A stretch of DNA of 64,000 nt from an uncultured Cellulophaga sp. (GCA_947496695.1 CANMEI010000001.1:124001-188000), one strand, 5' to 3'. Shown: positions 7,446 through 17,977, counted from the stretch's first letter. Numbers and translations are program-made. The notes: a model not told the origin generated them from the letters alone.

Positions 7446-10145
7446 TTATAATTCATATTTAACTTTAAACATTACATATCTTGGCTGTACAACATAAGTT
7501 GAAGTACTAAAATATAGTTCGCTGTAACTATCTTGATTTATTTCTTGATTGTCTAACAAATTAGTTACTTCAATACTATACTCCCATTTACTATCTTTTT
7601 TCTGATATGATAAACTAGTATCTAAAAACCCATATTTATTATCTATTGTATCTGCTTCATCATAATAACTATAGTAATCAAAATCTGCTAAGAAAATAAA
7701 ATTCTTTAAAAAAGCGACATCAAACTTAGCAAAAGGTGTTTCTGTAAAGTATTTAGATTCTGTACCTCCGTTATTATAATCGTTTATTGAATACGTATAA
7801 CCCAACTCTAAATTAGGCGCATTTTTAAAGCTTGTTGCTAAAGATGCTCTGTAACTTTGCGTAAATGACTCTGACACACTTGGCTCTTCATTTACAATGT
7901 TATTTAAATTAGAATATGACAATGATGCTTTTGTACTCAATTTAACCTTACCGAAAGTTCTTTGAAAATTAGCCGCACCCGATAAAACATCATCTTCTAA
8001 ACTAGAGTTTATTGTTGAACTTACTTGGTTAATACCTACAACCTCACTATTATTTTTAAAAGCATCAATACGTTTACTATAACTAATATTTGCAAATATA
8101 TTTTGCAAATTAAACATATTAAAACTGAAGAAATTAAGTGATACATTATGATATAATGCACTCTCTAAATCACTATTACCACGATAAATTGAATTATACT
8201 TACTAAAAATATAAGCACTAGCGTACTTTTCAATATCAGAAAACTGACGTGTTACTTTATAATTAAATCTTAAACTTTCTGAGCTTTTCAATTGCAAGTT
8301 TACAAACAAATCTGGAACTAGATTTAAAAAATCATCTGTGGTTGATGCTCCTAACTGCTCATTTTTTGCTTTATAACTATGTGCTATTACCCCTGGATTA
8401 ATTGTGAATTTACCCGCAACTAATTTGTAATGAAAACCCAAATACATATCTGAGAAAATAAAATCAACATCATCATTATTTAAATCTGAATCTTCAAAAT
8501 CAAGTTCTGAACCATCATCTAATATTTGAAATATGTATGAGTTAAAAGTCTGCTTGCTTTGCGTTGTTCCTAATGTAAAGTTCAAATTACTTTTTGGCCC
8601 AGTGATTAAATAATAATCTGATTTAAAATCAAATTTATTTGTTTTTACCTTTTTATCTTGATTTATATTAAAATTAGATTGTGTATCATCTAAAGGAATA
8701 ATACTTGCAAAAGGCTGCTCTTCACGAATAGCATTATAAAAAGGATCTTCATTTTGAATTAAATATTCACCTTCAAAAGCTAAAATATTATTTTCATCAA
8801 TTGTATAATAAACATTTGCATTCTGCTTTATATTGGTTGGCGTTTGTTGCTTATCTTCTATAATTTGATCTGTAACATCTGAAACCGATAAAATATCTAC
8901 ACCTTCATTTTCATCAGAATACTTACCCATAATCTCATACTCCACTTGCAAATTTGCATTTGGATTATAAGCTGCGCCTAATTTTAACAAACCTATTTTT
9001 GATTTTTGATTTGTAGCTGTTGTTGTCATTTCTTGAACATCACTACTTATATATGTTTTTGTTGAAACGGTTTGCATATCAGTAGCACTATAAGAATATA
9101 TTGCATAACCACTTAAATCTAGAAACTCAGTTGGTGAATAACTAAAATTTATAGCTCCAAATTTTGTGTTTATTTCTTTAGCTTTATTATTTTGTAATGT
9201 TGATAAACCTAACCCACCTTCACTAACTGAAAAACTAGTACCTGTATTACCTGTTCTACTCTTAAAACCTCCAGTAAAATTTCTATAGTCTCGAGAAGTA
9301 AATGGCAAATCACCAATATTATTAAAGTCAGTAAGCACATTAAGGCTGAATTTAGGACTGTAAAAAAACAGTTTCGGATGAGCTAAAAAACGATTATCAG
9401 GACCTATACCTCCTGTAATTTCACCAAACCAAAATTTTTCTTTACCTTCTTTTAATTTTATATTTATTGCAACGTTATCTTGATTATTAGTTACTCCTTT
9501 AAGTTGTGATACTTCAGTAAAGTTTCTCAAAACCTCGATTTTATCTAATGCATTTGCTGGAATATTTTTTGCCGCCAATTTAGAATCACCATCAAAAAAA
9601 TCTTTGCCGTTTACCATTACTTTCGTAACCGTATTACCTTCTACTTCAATTTCACCGTCATCATTAATTTCAACTCCTGGCAATTTCTTAAGTACATCTT
9701 CAAGTTTCTTTTCGGTTCCGGTTGAAAACGAATCAGAATTATAAACTATCGTATCTCCTTTTATGGTAACAGGCATTTCGTAAACTACCTCAACCTCATC
9801 TAAATTTTCTGATTGTTCTAAAAGAATTACATCACGCTTTATATCAACCTCACCAACAGCAATAGTTAAATCTTTAGATTGAAAACCTATAAAACTAAAT
9901 TTAAGACTATATGTGGAATTTGCTTTAACACTTACTCTATACTGCCCTTTAGTATTCGTTATTCCAAAACCATCTAAAGTTTTTGTCTCTTGATTTACAG
10001 CAACTACATTAGCCATTTCTAACCCTACACCTAAACTATCTTTAACAAAACCTGTAATAGTAATGTTTTGAGCTTGTACAAAAACCGAACTCATTAAAAG
10101 TACCGTCACCAACGTTCTTTTAATATTTTTTAATTGATTATTCAT
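7446..10145 (-). CDS. Outer-membrane beta-barrel protein with carboxypeptidase-regulatory-like and plug-like domains
   Basis: The 899-residue protein has a signal peptide (ending near VFVQA), a CarboxypepD_reg-like beta-sandwich (about 28-115), a plug-like segment (DVLKKLPGVEINDDGEIEVE, KVMVNGKDFF, NIPANALDKIEVLRNF) and a long aromatic, strand-rich C-terminal barrel ending in an aromatic YVMFKVKYEL pattern. It resembles TonB-receptor-like outer-membrane proteins of Flavobacteriia, but no TonB box was identified. Its start overlaps the GLPGLI stop by one base (TAATG), so the two are translationally coupled. The cargo is unknown. Confidence 0.8.
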   Translation of the reverse strand: MNNQLKNIKRTLVTVLLMSSVFVQAQNITITGFVKDSLGVGLEMANVVAVNQETKTLDGFGITNTKGQYRVSVKANSTYSLKFSFIGFQSKDLTIAVGEVDIKRDVILLEQSENLDEVEVVYEMPVTIKGDTIVYNSDSFSTGTEKKLEDVLKKLPGVEINDDGEIEVEGNTVTKVMVNGKDFFDGDSKLAAKNIPANALDKIEVLRNFTEVSQLKGVTNNQDNVAINIKLKEGKEKFWFGEITGGIGPDNRFLAHPKLFFYSPKFSLNVLTDFNNIGDLPFTSRDYRNFTGGFKSRTGNTGTSFSVSEGGLGLSTLQNNKAKEINTKFGAINFSYSPTEFLDLSGYAIYSYSATDMQTVSTKTYISSDVQEMTTTATNQKSKIGLLKLGAAYNPNANLQVEYEIMGKYSDENEGVDILSVSDVTDQIIEDKQQTPTNIKQNANVYYTIDENNILAFEGEYLIQNEDPFYNAIREEQPFASIIPLDDTQSNFNINQDKKVKTNKFDFKSDYYLITGPKSNLNFTLGTTQSKQTFNSYIFQILDDGSELDFEDSDLNNDDVDFIFSDMYLGFHYKLVAGKFTINPGVIAHSYKAKNEQLGASTTDDFLNLVPDLFVNLQLKSSESLRFNYKVTRQFSDIEKYASAYIFSKYNSIYRGNSDLESALYHNVSLNFFSFNMFNLQNIFANISYSKRIDAFKNNSEVVGINQVSSTINSSLEDDVLSGAANFQRTFGKVKLSTKASLSYSNLNNIVNEEPSVSESFTQSYRASLATSFKNAPNLELGYTYSINDYNNGGTESKYFTETPFAKFDVAFLKNFIFLADFDYYSYYDEADTIDNKYGFLDTSLSYQKKDSKWEYSIEVTNLLDNQEINQDSYSELYFSTSTYVVQPRYVMFKVKYEL

Positions 10146-10984
10146 TAACGCGGCCCTCTATCGTTACCTCTATTACCTCCTTGAAATCTTTCTCTCATCT
10201 CCTTCATCTTTTCCGTTAAAGTTTTATCATATTCTGCTTGAGTAACTTTTTTTCCTTTAGTAGGAAAATCAATTTCTTCTTTTTCAGATGCATTAAGAAC
10301 AATTTTTGTACACAAAACAATTGTTTTACCTGCACTAACTTCTAATATTAAACCAGGTAATCCCCAATATTCACCAGGGCCTTGACTAATTGGAATTTCA
10401 GGTGTAAACCATGCCGTAACTTCTATTTCAGTTGGCTCCTCTTTCTTTTCTTCCTCATCATCTTCACTATCTCTTCTAGGTGGCCCTCTAAAAGTTGTTG
10501 CATCTGTAGCACTTACTGTTTTTGTGGCAGTTGCTTTATAACACAAATAATTTCCTATTTGTTTAGTTTCACTACCCATTACCCATTGAAATGTTTCTAA
10601 ATTATCTTGAATAAGAAAGAACTTTCCAAACATTTCTTTTTGATTGGTATACGTTTTGTTTTTTAAATCTTTGTATAATTTTCCTGAAGTATTAAAGCCT
10701 CCAAAACGACCACCACTGCCGTTTACGCTAGGAGCCTCCAATTTTTCTTCTTCTAAATATGATGCTGTAGACTTATCAAAAGTTAAAACAAATGTTTTCT
10801 CTAAATTACTTTTTATACGAGCTAAAACTCTTTTTTTCTGCTCTTCCGACATTTGCCTTCCACCAAAATCAAAATCTGCCATTGATGTTTTTGATTGATA
10901 AACTGCTTTTCCTTGAAAGTCTTGCGCGTAGGCAAATGCTATAAAAAACATATACAAAACCACTGCTAATATTCCTTTTTTCAT
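10145..10984 (-). CDS. GLPGLI family protein
   Basis: The protein has 279 residues with a signal peptide ending at AYAQD and the family signature, here as YWGLPGLILEV near residue 206. The rest is beta-rich (QGKAVYQSK, TFVLTFDKSTASY) with a charged DSEDDEEEKKEE stretch near 172 and a basic, glycine-rich tail. GLPGLI proteins have no settled function; in Bacteroidota they often sit directly upstream of a TonB-receptor-like barrel, as here. Secretion to the periplasm or cell surface is inferred from the signal peptide. Confidence 0.88.
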   Translation of the reverse strand: MKKGILAVVLYMFFIAFAYAQDFQGKAVYQSKTSMADFDFGGRQMSEEQKKRVLARIKSNLEKTFVLTFDKSTASYLEEEKLEAPSVNGSGGRFGGFNTSGKLYKDLKNKTYTNQKEMFGKFFLIQDNLETFQWVMGSETKQIGNYLCYKATATKTVSATDATTFRGPPRRDSEDDEEEKKEEPTEIEVTAWFTPEIPISQGPGEYWGLPGLILEVSAGKTIVLCTKIVLNASEKEEIDFPTKGKKVTQAEYDKTLTEKMKEMRERFQGGNRGNDRGPR

Positions 10985-11177
10985 ACCTATACATATTTAA
11001 GTGCAGTGGTAAGACTATTAAAAACTCATTTGGTTTAAATTTAAAATTGAAAAAAGCAAAAAAATAAATACTTTAAAAAACAATACTAATTTTTACTAAG
11101 TATTTTTTTAACAAGTGAATAATCGTTGTATCTTGTGTTCCCCTTTTAATTATATAAAATCTTTTAAATAAATTATT

Positions 11178-11792
11178 ATGCATGTTGCTGTTGCTGGAAA
11201 TATTGGGGCAGGAAAAACCACTTTAACCAAATTACTTTCTAAACATTTTAATTGGGAACCTCATTATGAAGATGTAGTTGACAACCCTTATTTAGATGAT
11301 TTTTATACTCAAATGGAACGTTGGAGTTTTAATCTTCAAATTTATTTTTTAAACTCAAGATTTCGCCAAATATTAGAGATTAGAGAGACCGGAAAAAATA
11401 TTATTCAAGACCGTACTATTTATGAGGATGCATACATATTTGCACCAAATTTACATGCCATGGGTTTATTGACGAATAGAGATTTTAATAATTACTCTAG
11501 TTTGTTTGAATTAATGCAGGAATTAGTTCAACCACCAGATTTATTAATTTACCTAAGAAGCTCTATCCCTAATTTAGTAAAACAAATTCATAAACGTGGT
11601 CGCGATTACGAAAACACAATATCTATAGATTACTTAAGCAGACTTAATGAGCGTTATGAAGCCTGGAGTCAAAGCTATGAAAAAGGTAAACTTTTAATTA
11701 TTGATGTAGATGATTTAGATTTTGTTGATAACCCTGAAGATTTAGGTACAATAATTAACAGAATTGATGCTGAAATAAATGGTTTGTTTTAA
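11178..11792 (+). CDS. Deoxynucleoside kinase
   Basis: A P-loop GNIGAGKTTL at residues 7-16, an ERWSFNLQIYFLNSRF motif, the DRTIYEDAYIF motif and the lid-region arginines (KRGRDYENTI) identify a deoxynucleoside kinase of the dCK/dGK/dAK family, which phosphorylates salvaged deoxynucleosides. The 204 residues are standard for the family. A second kinase domain is fused to FolK at 49009-50157; in related bacteria the pair divides substrates, but which base this one prefers is not readable. It stands alone between a divergent GLPGLI gene and a convergent secreted glucanase. Confidence 0.9.
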   Translation: MHVAVAGNIGAGKTTLTKLLSKHFNWEPHYEDVVDNPYLDDFYTQMERWSFNLQIYFLNSRFRQILEIRETGKNIIQDRTIYEDAYIFAPNLHAMGLLTNRDFNNYSSLFELMQELVQPPDLLIYLRSSIPNLVKQIHKRGRDYENTISIDYLSRLNERYEAWSQSYEKGKLLIIDVDDLDFVDNPEDLGTIINRIDAEINGLF

Positions 11793-11807
11793 TTAAAAAA
11801 ACAAACC
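11781..11807. terminator. Bidirectional terminator between dNK and the GH64-like gene
   Basis: GGTTTGTTTT (11781-11790) and AAAACAAACC (11798-11807) form a 10-bp stem between two convergent genes 15 bp apart. The left arm lies inside the last codons of the kinase gene. Confidence 0.55.
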
Positions 11808-13391
11808 TTAATTTACCATCAGCTTAAAAGTTTTTTTGTAAGTGCCAAATTTTTCGTCTACAACTACTAAATAAAGCCCTGTAGATAAACTGATAGTCTC
11901 AATATTAAAAGTGTTTACATCACTTACAAACTCACTACTAATTAACTTACCATCTACACTATAAACACTAACAAAAACTTCTCCTTCAAAACCAACCAAC
12001 TGAGGGTTTATACCATTTGTAGGATTAGGGTATATTGTAAATAAACTTTCCAACTCACTCTCTTCTATATCATTTTCCTCAATAAAACCATTATCACCAT
12101 ACCCACCAATAATAACTTTTACATTTACAGGAAAGGTACATTGGATAGTAGAGGAATGATCACCAACATCATCATAAGCAAAGGCATATGTTTTTGAATC
12201 GTAACTTATTTCATCATCATGAAAATACTTTACATATTCATTATAAGGATCATTAATAAAGTAGCGTGAATCATCATGTGAATATTGTACTGTTTCATCA
12301 ACAATATCTGTATAAATAGCATGTCTTGTTATTGCTGCAGAAATTTGAGCTTGAATCATTAAATCCTCATTATAAGCTTCTACATCAACACTTGCATCAT
12401 AAGGCGTATAGGCTAAAGAACCTGAACCCTCTAAAGCATCAATAGTACTTGGTTTCCAATAAATTGTTGCAATAGTACCATCCGCAGGGTCAATAAATTT
12501 AAATTCGCCATCAGAATTTACCCTACCAACCCAAGTGCCACGGTCTCCAATATTAATATTTAAATCATACTGACTATACACTTCCCAAATCTCATCAATA
12601 TATTCATCTAAAACATCATCAGGAAATTCTGCTACTTTCGAAGGCTGTTCAATTATTGGATCACCATCATATGAATGCGTTTTTATAATTTTAGCCACCA
12701 AATAAGGCTCACTAACTTTTTGATCCCATTTATCTAAAATCTCTTGATGAGATAATAACTCTCCAATTTTTTTAAATTCCTCAATCCCACCTCCGCTAAT
12801 AGCACTAGCATATGACTCATCATAGGTATCACTATCAAACCCGCCAGAAAAACCATTTACTTCTAACGCCATTGGGTACTGATAAGCATCAACACGACTT
12901 GTATTTGTCCATAAACCCGAATCTCCCCAAGTTAACTCGACTAACTCCCAACGAATACCATCATTAGGGTCTGTATCTGAATTTAAGTTTGCTCCCGCAT
13001 AACCACCTGTTTCATGAAATCGCAAATACATTGGAGACTCAAAAGAAATAAAAATTCTACAAGCATATAATCCTTGAGGAATTTGTATTGTTTTACTTTC
13101 TATATCACTAAGCTTAGTAAAAATATCAGGATATAACCAATCTGATGGACTGCTCCAATCTGGACCAGAAACAGTATTATCATCCGCATTCATTTCTTGT
13201 AATGAACTGTCGGTTAATTGCATCCACACATCAATACCTTCATCAAACTTTCCTACCAATCCAATATATATTTCACTATCGCTATATTCAGAATTATTTT
13301 CAAAAGTATATGGTATGGTGAGCTCTTGCCCTGTTATATAATTTCCTAAAAAAAATAAAGCAATATAAACTATTGATTTCAGTTTACTCAT
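11808..13391 (-). CDS. Secreted GH64-like beta-1,3-glucanase with T9SS sorting domain
   Basis: The 527-residue protein has a signal peptide (to about TGQ, 21) and a type IX secretion C-terminal domain starting near 450 (FTIYPNPTNG, ending KTFKLMVN). The middle resembles glycoside hydrolase family 64 (laminaripentaose-producing beta-1,3-glucanase, thaumatin-like fold): YIGLVGK near 43, then RWELVELTW and NTSRVDAYQYP, which line up with the family's catalytic Glu and Asp regions, and later PSTIDALEGSGSLAY and QISAAITRHA. That would make it a laminarin- or curdlan-type glucanase exported through T9SS. The family call is from recalled motifs and is moderate; the secretion call is strong. No other polysaccharide-utilisation genes flank it. 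Confidence 0.68.
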   Translation of the reverse strand: MSKLKSIVYIALFFLGNYITGQELTIPYTFENNSEYSDSEIYIGLVGKFDEGIDVWMQLTDSSLQEMNADDNTVSGPDWSSPSDWLYPDIFTKLSDIESKTIQIPQGLYACRIFISFESPMYLRFHETGGYAGANLNSDTDPNDGIRWELVELTWGDSGLWTNTSRVDAYQYPMALEVNGFSGGFDSDTYDESYASAISGGGIEEFKKIGELLSHQEILDKWDQKVSEPYLVAKIIKTHSYDGDPIIEQPSKVAEFPDDVLDEYIDEIWEVYSQYDLNINIGDRGTWVGRVNSDGEFKFIDPADGTIATIYWKPSTIDALEGSGSLAYTPYDASVDVEAYNEDLMIQAQISAAITRHAIYTDIVDETVQYSHDDSRYFINDPYNEYVKYFHDDEISYDSKTYAFAYDDVGDHSSTIQCTFPVNVKVIIGGYGDNGFIEENDIEESELESLFTIYPNPTNGINPQLVGFEGEVFVSVYSVDGKLISSEFVSDVNTFNIETISLSTGLYLVVVDEKFGTYKKTFKLMVN

Positions 13392-13535
13392 AAAGGGTCA
13401 ATTTAAAAATAGTATATAATCTAATGCTTTCTAAATTAATAGCAACAATTCAAACATAAAGCACAATACCTAGAACTATATCTTATAAAATTTATTGCTT
13501 TCAAAAAACTTATTGCAAGTGAATTGAATGCAAAA

Positions 13536-14537
13536 TTAAATAAAACCCATTTTTTTTGCATGACTTACTGCTTGCTCACTATCTTCTACAAACAAAATTG
13601 GTGTAGCCTTATAACCATTAAACAAGCCTTTAGCTCTAATCATTCTTTTTTTATGATTCACACTTCTTAGGTAAATAGCCGCAATTTTATCTGGATATAA
13701 TTCTGCTATTTCCTTATAAATATCAGCATCATGCTCACCACTATCTCCAATTAAAATCATTGGGAGATTAGGGTAGGTTTTTAAAATATTTAAAATCTCT
13801 ATTTGTTTTTGAGGTTTATCACCCACGTTTTTTCTTTTAAAAAACGATTTCATGCTTCGCAATAAAATTGGTCCTCTAGGAAAATTATTTTGTTGTAAAA
13901 ATAAATTCAGATAACGGTATAAATTCCAAGGACTATGACTCACATAAAAAACAGGGTTTGCATTATCACCATTTTTACCTTTATGTAATAAATTATAAAA
14001 CTCAGAAGCTCCTTTTAAAGGCAAACGCTTTTTCGCCGCTTTAAAAGCAGTATTAAACAACACCTTCCATTTTAAGGTTGAGACCACACCTGTTTGTAAA
14101 ATAGTATCATCAATATCACTTATAATTCCATAATCCGCTTTTGACGAAGGAATTAATGTTTTAGCTGGAAATCTATTTTTATTCTGAATAATACGTTTAA
14201 TGTCTGAATCTGCATAAGCAACTTCAAAATTCACCCAACCTTCACGATCTATTAAATCTTTTAGATTTTCAACTTCAACTTTTAACTTGAAATAACCATG
14301 GTTATCTGTTTTTGTTTTAAAAACCTGACCATTGGGCAAAATTATTTTAATATTCGCATATTTAACTTCATCAGTCTCCATGCGTTTCCATGTATTCAAG
14401 AATAAATGAAACCAACCTTTACTGTCTAAATTAATAGACTCATCTTCTAATGCTCTTCCTCTTAAATAGAGATGAGAATTGGTCCCATAAGAATCAAAAG
14501 TTATTATTTGTAAAGGATCTTTCTTAAACAATTTCAT
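13536..14537 (-). CDS. App1-type phosphatase (DUF2183, phosphatidate phosphatase-like)
   Basis: The 333 residues carry a HAD-like acid phosphatase core: DIDDTILQTG at 141-150 (DxDDT nucleophile), YVSHSPWNLY near 200, and a late LIGDSGEHDADIY metal-binding motif. The N-terminal part (1-130) is a beta-rich domain with GYFKLKVEVE, as in bacterial homologues of yeast App1, a phosphatidate phosphatase. No signal peptide was seen. Neighbours are an independently terminated ppa and a secreted glucanase, so context does not add a pathway. Lipid substrate is inferred from the family. Confidence 0.82.
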   Translation of the reverse strand: MKLFKKDPLQIITFDSYGTNSHLYLRGRALEDESINLDSKGWFHLFLNTWKRMETDEVKYANIKIILPNGQVFKTKTDNHGYFKLKVEVENLKDLIDREGWVNFEVAYADSDIKRIIQNKNRFPAKTLIPSSKADYGIISDIDDTILQTGVVSTLKWKVLFNTAFKAAKKRLPLKGASEFYNLLHKGKNGDNANPVFYVSHSPWNLYRYLNLFLQQNNFPRGPILLRSMKSFFKRKNVGDKPQKQIEILNILKTYPNLPMILIGDSGEHDADIYKEIAELYPDKIAAIYLRSVNHKKRMIRAKGLFNGYKATPILFVEDSEQAVSHAKKMGFI

Positions 14538-14623
14538 ATTATAATAATATAAAAAAACCTACTATAAAATAGTTTTTACCAAGTGAAAATATACTCATTT
14601 AATTAACAAATATATTATTAATA

Positions 14624-14659
14624 AAAAAAGTCATGCTTTTAATTTAGCATGACTTTTTT
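14624..14659 (-). terminator. Terminator after ppa
   Basis: AAAAAAAGTCATGCT and AGCATGACTTTTTT form a long stem with an 8-nt loop and T tracts in both directions, 20 nt past the ppa stop. Confidence 0.85.
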
Positions 14660-14679
14660 AAAATAGTATAAATTGAATT

Positions 14680-15207
14680 TTATATAGAAAATGTGTTATT
14701 CTTTTTATGTTCGCTATTATTGTAACGCTCAACACACTCGTGGTAAATTTCAATAGCTTTATTTGCATCACTCCATCCACCCGTATCTACTTTTTTCTTT
14801 TCTAGATCTTTATAAACCTTAAAGAAATGTTCTATTTCTTTTAATCTATGCGGATTTAAATCACTTATATCACGGTTATTACTCCAAATAGGATCTGATA
14901 CTGGTACACAAATCACTTTTTCATCTGGACCTTTTTCATCAGTCATGTGAAAAATTCCAATTGGCCTAACTTCCATAACAACCATTGGATATGTTGGTTG
15001 GTGCCCTAAAACAAGAACATCTAAAGGATCACTATCTAAAGCTAAAGTTTCTGGTACAAAACCATAATCTCCAGGATACATCATTGAAGAAAAAAGCATT
15101 CTATCAAATCTAATTTTGTTTAGATCAAAATCATACTCATATTTATTTCTACTCCCTTTTGGGATTTCGATTAAAACATCGAAAGTAATGTCTTTGTTAT
15201 CACTCAT
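14680..15207 (-). CDS. ppa: Inorganic pyrophosphatase (family I)
   Basis: The 175-residue soluble enzyme hydrolyses pyrophosphate to phosphate. EIPKGSRNKYEYD, MMYPGDYGFVPETLALDSDP and PLDVLVL are the family I signature, with the acidic metal-binding residues in the D-D-P-L-D-V segment present. Length matches the bacterial hexameric enzyme. It has its own terminator and lies between unrelated genes on the same strand. Confidence 0.95.
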   Translation of the reverse strand: MSDNKDITFDVLIEIPKGSRNKYEYDFDLNKIRFDRMLFSSMMYPGDYGFVPETLALDSDPLDVLVLGHQPTYPMVVMEVRPIGIFHMTDEKGPDEKVICVPVSDPIWSNNRDISDLNPHRLKEIEHFFKVYKDLEKKKVDTGGWSDANKAIEIYHECVERYNNSEHKKNNTFSI

Positions 15208-15342
15208 AATATTACGCTATAATTATCTATTCAAAGATACTTGAAATATTTATTTATCTCTTTAAAAGGGGCTTAAATAAGCTAAAAATGAACTTATATT
15301 AACTAAAAAACTTTACGAAAACGGTATAGTGAAATTATCTTT

Positions 15343-17838
15343 TTAAAATTTAAATCCATATGAGCCCGTTACACTAAAAGGTCTAGCATCAGGGTTATCT
15401 AAATAATTACCTCTAAAATTAAAGTCAATTCTAAATATCTTAAATATATTACCTATTCCAAACGAATACTCCCAGTAAATATTATCGTTTGGAGCCGTTA
15501 AAGTTATATTTGATGGGCTACTTAATAAAATATTCTCATCAGAAAGATCTCCCCAAACACCTCTTAAGCCAACATACTCTCTAAGGTTCCATTTCTTTAT
15601 TATTGGTATTCTTGAAAAGATGCGGCCATTAAAATTGTGCTCAAAATGAACAGAAGCATAAGTATCTGTAACAAATTCGTAAAAATTTAAATTAGGAAAA
15701 GTTCCATAAATAGAAAATAATGTTTGGTTACCTGGTATTATGTTTAATAAACCCAAAGGCACTTCTCCAAAAGTTTTACCAACCTCTACTGTACTATATA
15801 GTCTACCAAAACCACCTAATTGCCATGGCTGTGTGTATGAAAATTGCACTTTAGTATAATCAAAACCACTATCAAAAACATCTTTTACACCTTTTGAATA
15901 ATTAAAAAATAAAGTGCTATAGGTATCATTTATATTTTGACGCTCCACACCATAACCGATAGTTCTTCTACCTGGTGTATAAACTAATGTTGTTGATAAA
16001 TCAAATTGTTTTATTTCAGATGAGATGCCTGTCGAAGAAGTTGGATCAATATAATCTAAACTAAAATCATCAGGTAAAGCAGAGCTCAATTTCCTGAAAG
16101 AACTACCCACTCTTAGTGTTAAATTATTCACAGGCTCAACTTCAAGTGCAAAAGTAGTCAGGTTTATATTTGATAATTTATTATTTGAACCTACTGAAAA
16201 TACTGAAGATGATGCTGTACTCCTACCTAAAACATCTGTAGTAGACGTCAAACTAATACCTAACTGTTCTATATCTTTTCTATTCCCTCCAGAAATTATT
16301 AATCGACTTTTCTTATCTAGTAACCATTTACCAGACAAACCATGTTTTACTTTCTGATCTCCAAAACCATAAGCCAAATAACCTTCTATTCTCCATGGAT
16401 CATTTTGACCGTAATAAGTACGTGCCCCCATTCGTGTTCGAACACCTTCAGCTTCATTATAACCGAAAATACTATACACGTCACCTATATCAACATTCCA
16501 TTTGTCAATTTCAACATACCCAGAGCCTAATACACTTATTACATTATAGTAACTTTTAAACTTAGGTACTGTTTTTAGTGTATCTAGCAGTTCATAAACT
16601 CCTTTTTCATCTTTATTAAGATCTTCAAGCCTGTTATTTTGCCAAAACACACTATCACGCTCTACAACTCCTGAATCAAATTGGTTTGATAAACTTTTAT
16701 AAAATTTATCACTTTTAAACTCATCAAAAGCATAATTATTATAAACAGTCGTTCGTTTACCATATATACCTTTAGCTTCTTCTTTTTTAGAAAAACTAAA
16801 GTCACTTAACATATAATCTCGTTTTAAAAGAAAAACAGAATCACTAACAACCTCAAAATCTTGCTCAATATAAATCTCTTTAACCCAGTTTATATTCGCA
16901 CTTTTAGTAACCGCTAGATTTATGTTCTTTATAGCATACGTTGAATCATTAACCCAAAAATTACCTTTAAAAGTTAGTTCATTTTTACGCCTTGGATAAT
17001 ATACAATATTATAACACCATTTATTATCAATATAAGCACTATCAGTTAATGCATAATTATAGACATCTATTCCTGTTTTAGACAGAGGACTAGTGAAACT
17101 CTTATCAAAGAATTTCATGTAATTATCATAAATATCATAATCTGAATACAAATCTTCAACAAAAGCTGTTAGAGATTGATTATTAGTGAATCCAGAGTTT
17201 TTAGTACCTAAAACCTTCTCTTTTTCAATATTTTTAATATTATCTCCATATACTTTTGAAGATGTTTCATTTAAAAATATTGGTAAATATGTTTTACCCG
17301 TAATTCTTGAAGTATCTAAATCATTAAAGACAAACTCAAGTCCTTTAAACATTTTACTTTTTATCAAAGCACTATCAATAGTGTTTAAATCAAACTCTAC
17401 TTTCTCGTATTTTTCGTAATTATATTGCTCAAAGAGTTTTACACCGTTTTGTCTTTTCCTTTCCCAGATTTTTTTTAAAATATCAATTGCTGGGTTATTT
17501 TTTTTAGATTGTTTACCTGAGATTATCACAACTTCTTTTAGTTGTTCTCCTTGACCTTCAGCCAAAACAACATTCATATTGTAAGTGACTTTTTGAGCCA
17601 AATCTATTTCCTGTGTTTCAAAACCTACAAATGATACTACTAAAACATCATAAGTTTGATCGGCTTCTAAATAAAAAACGCCATCATCATTTGTAATTGT
17701 TCCAACAGTAGAACCTTTAAATAAAACATTAGCAAAAGCAACTGGACTTCCAGTTTCATCTTTAACAACACCATTTACTTTAGTCTGAGAAAAAAGAAAA
17801 CTTGTAAAAAATAAGAGAAGGAAAAAAAATTTATTCAT
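15343..17838 (-). CDS. DUF5686 / CarboxypepD-regulatory-like outer-membrane protein
   Basis: The 831 residues begin with a signal peptide (FLFSQ), then a CarboxypepD_reg-like domain (about 20-95, VNGVVKDETGSPVAFANVLF) and a long DUF5686-type region (AIDILKKIWERKRQN near 115) ending in beta-barrel strands with a C-terminal GSYGFKF. This architecture is common in Bacteroidota and is presumed to be an outer-membrane barrel; its function is unknown. The gene stands alone. Confidence 0.82.
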   Translation of the reverse strand: MNKFFFLLLFFTSFLFSQTKVNGVVKDETGSPVAFANVLFKGSTVGTITNDDGVFYLEADQTYDVLVVSFVGFETQEIDLAQKVTYNMNVVLAEGQGEQLKEVVIISGKQSKKNNPAIDILKKIWERKRQNGVKLFEQYNYEKYEKVEFDLNTIDSALIKSKMFKGLEFVFNDLDTSRITGKTYLPIFLNETSSKVYGDNIKNIEKEKVLGTKNSGFTNNQSLTAFVEDLYSDYDIYDNYMKFFDKSFTSPLSKTGIDVYNYALTDSAYIDNKWCYNIVYYPRRKNELTFKGNFWVNDSTYAIKNINLAVTKSANINWVKEIYIEQDFEVVSDSVFLLKRDYMLSDFSFSKKEEAKGIYGKRTTVYNNYAFDEFKSDKFYKSLSNQFDSGVVERDSVFWQNNRLEDLNKDEKGVYELLDTLKTVPKFKSYYNVISVLGSGYVEIDKWNVDIGDVYSIFGYNEAEGVRTRMGARTYYGQNDPWRIEGYLAYGFGDQKVKHGLSGKWLLDKKSRLIISGGNRKDIEQLGISLTSTTDVLGRSTASSSVFSVGSNNKLSNINLTTFALEVEPVNNLTLRVGSSFRKLSSALPDDFSLDYIDPTSSTGISSEIKQFDLSTTLVYTPGRRTIGYGVERQNINDTYSTLFFNYSKGVKDVFDSGFDYTKVQFSYTQPWQLGGFGRLYSTVEVGKTFGEVPLGLLNIIPGNQTLFSIYGTFPNLNFYEFVTDTYASVHFEHNFNGRIFSRIPIIKKWNLREYVGLRGVWGDLSDENILLSSPSNITLTAPNDNIYWEYSFGIGNIFKIFRIDFNFRGNYLDNPDARPFSVTGSYGFKF

Positions 17839-17904
17839 TAGGCCATTGAAGATATGGAATTAATAGGCAAAAATACAAACACTTATGACAAGAAAAATGT
17901 TTAT

Positions 17905-17948
17905 AAAAACAAAAACAGCTTTATTAACAAAAAATTGTCAACAAAGCT
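17905..17948 (-). terminator. Terminator after pdhB
   Basis: On the minus strand AGCUUUGUU (17940-17948) pairs with AAUAAAGCU (17917-17925) with one G-U pair, followed by GTTTTTGTTTTT. It lies about 30 nt past the pdhB stop. Confidence 0.65.
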
Positions 17949-17977
17949 ATTTAGCTGTACTGTAATTAAATAATTAA

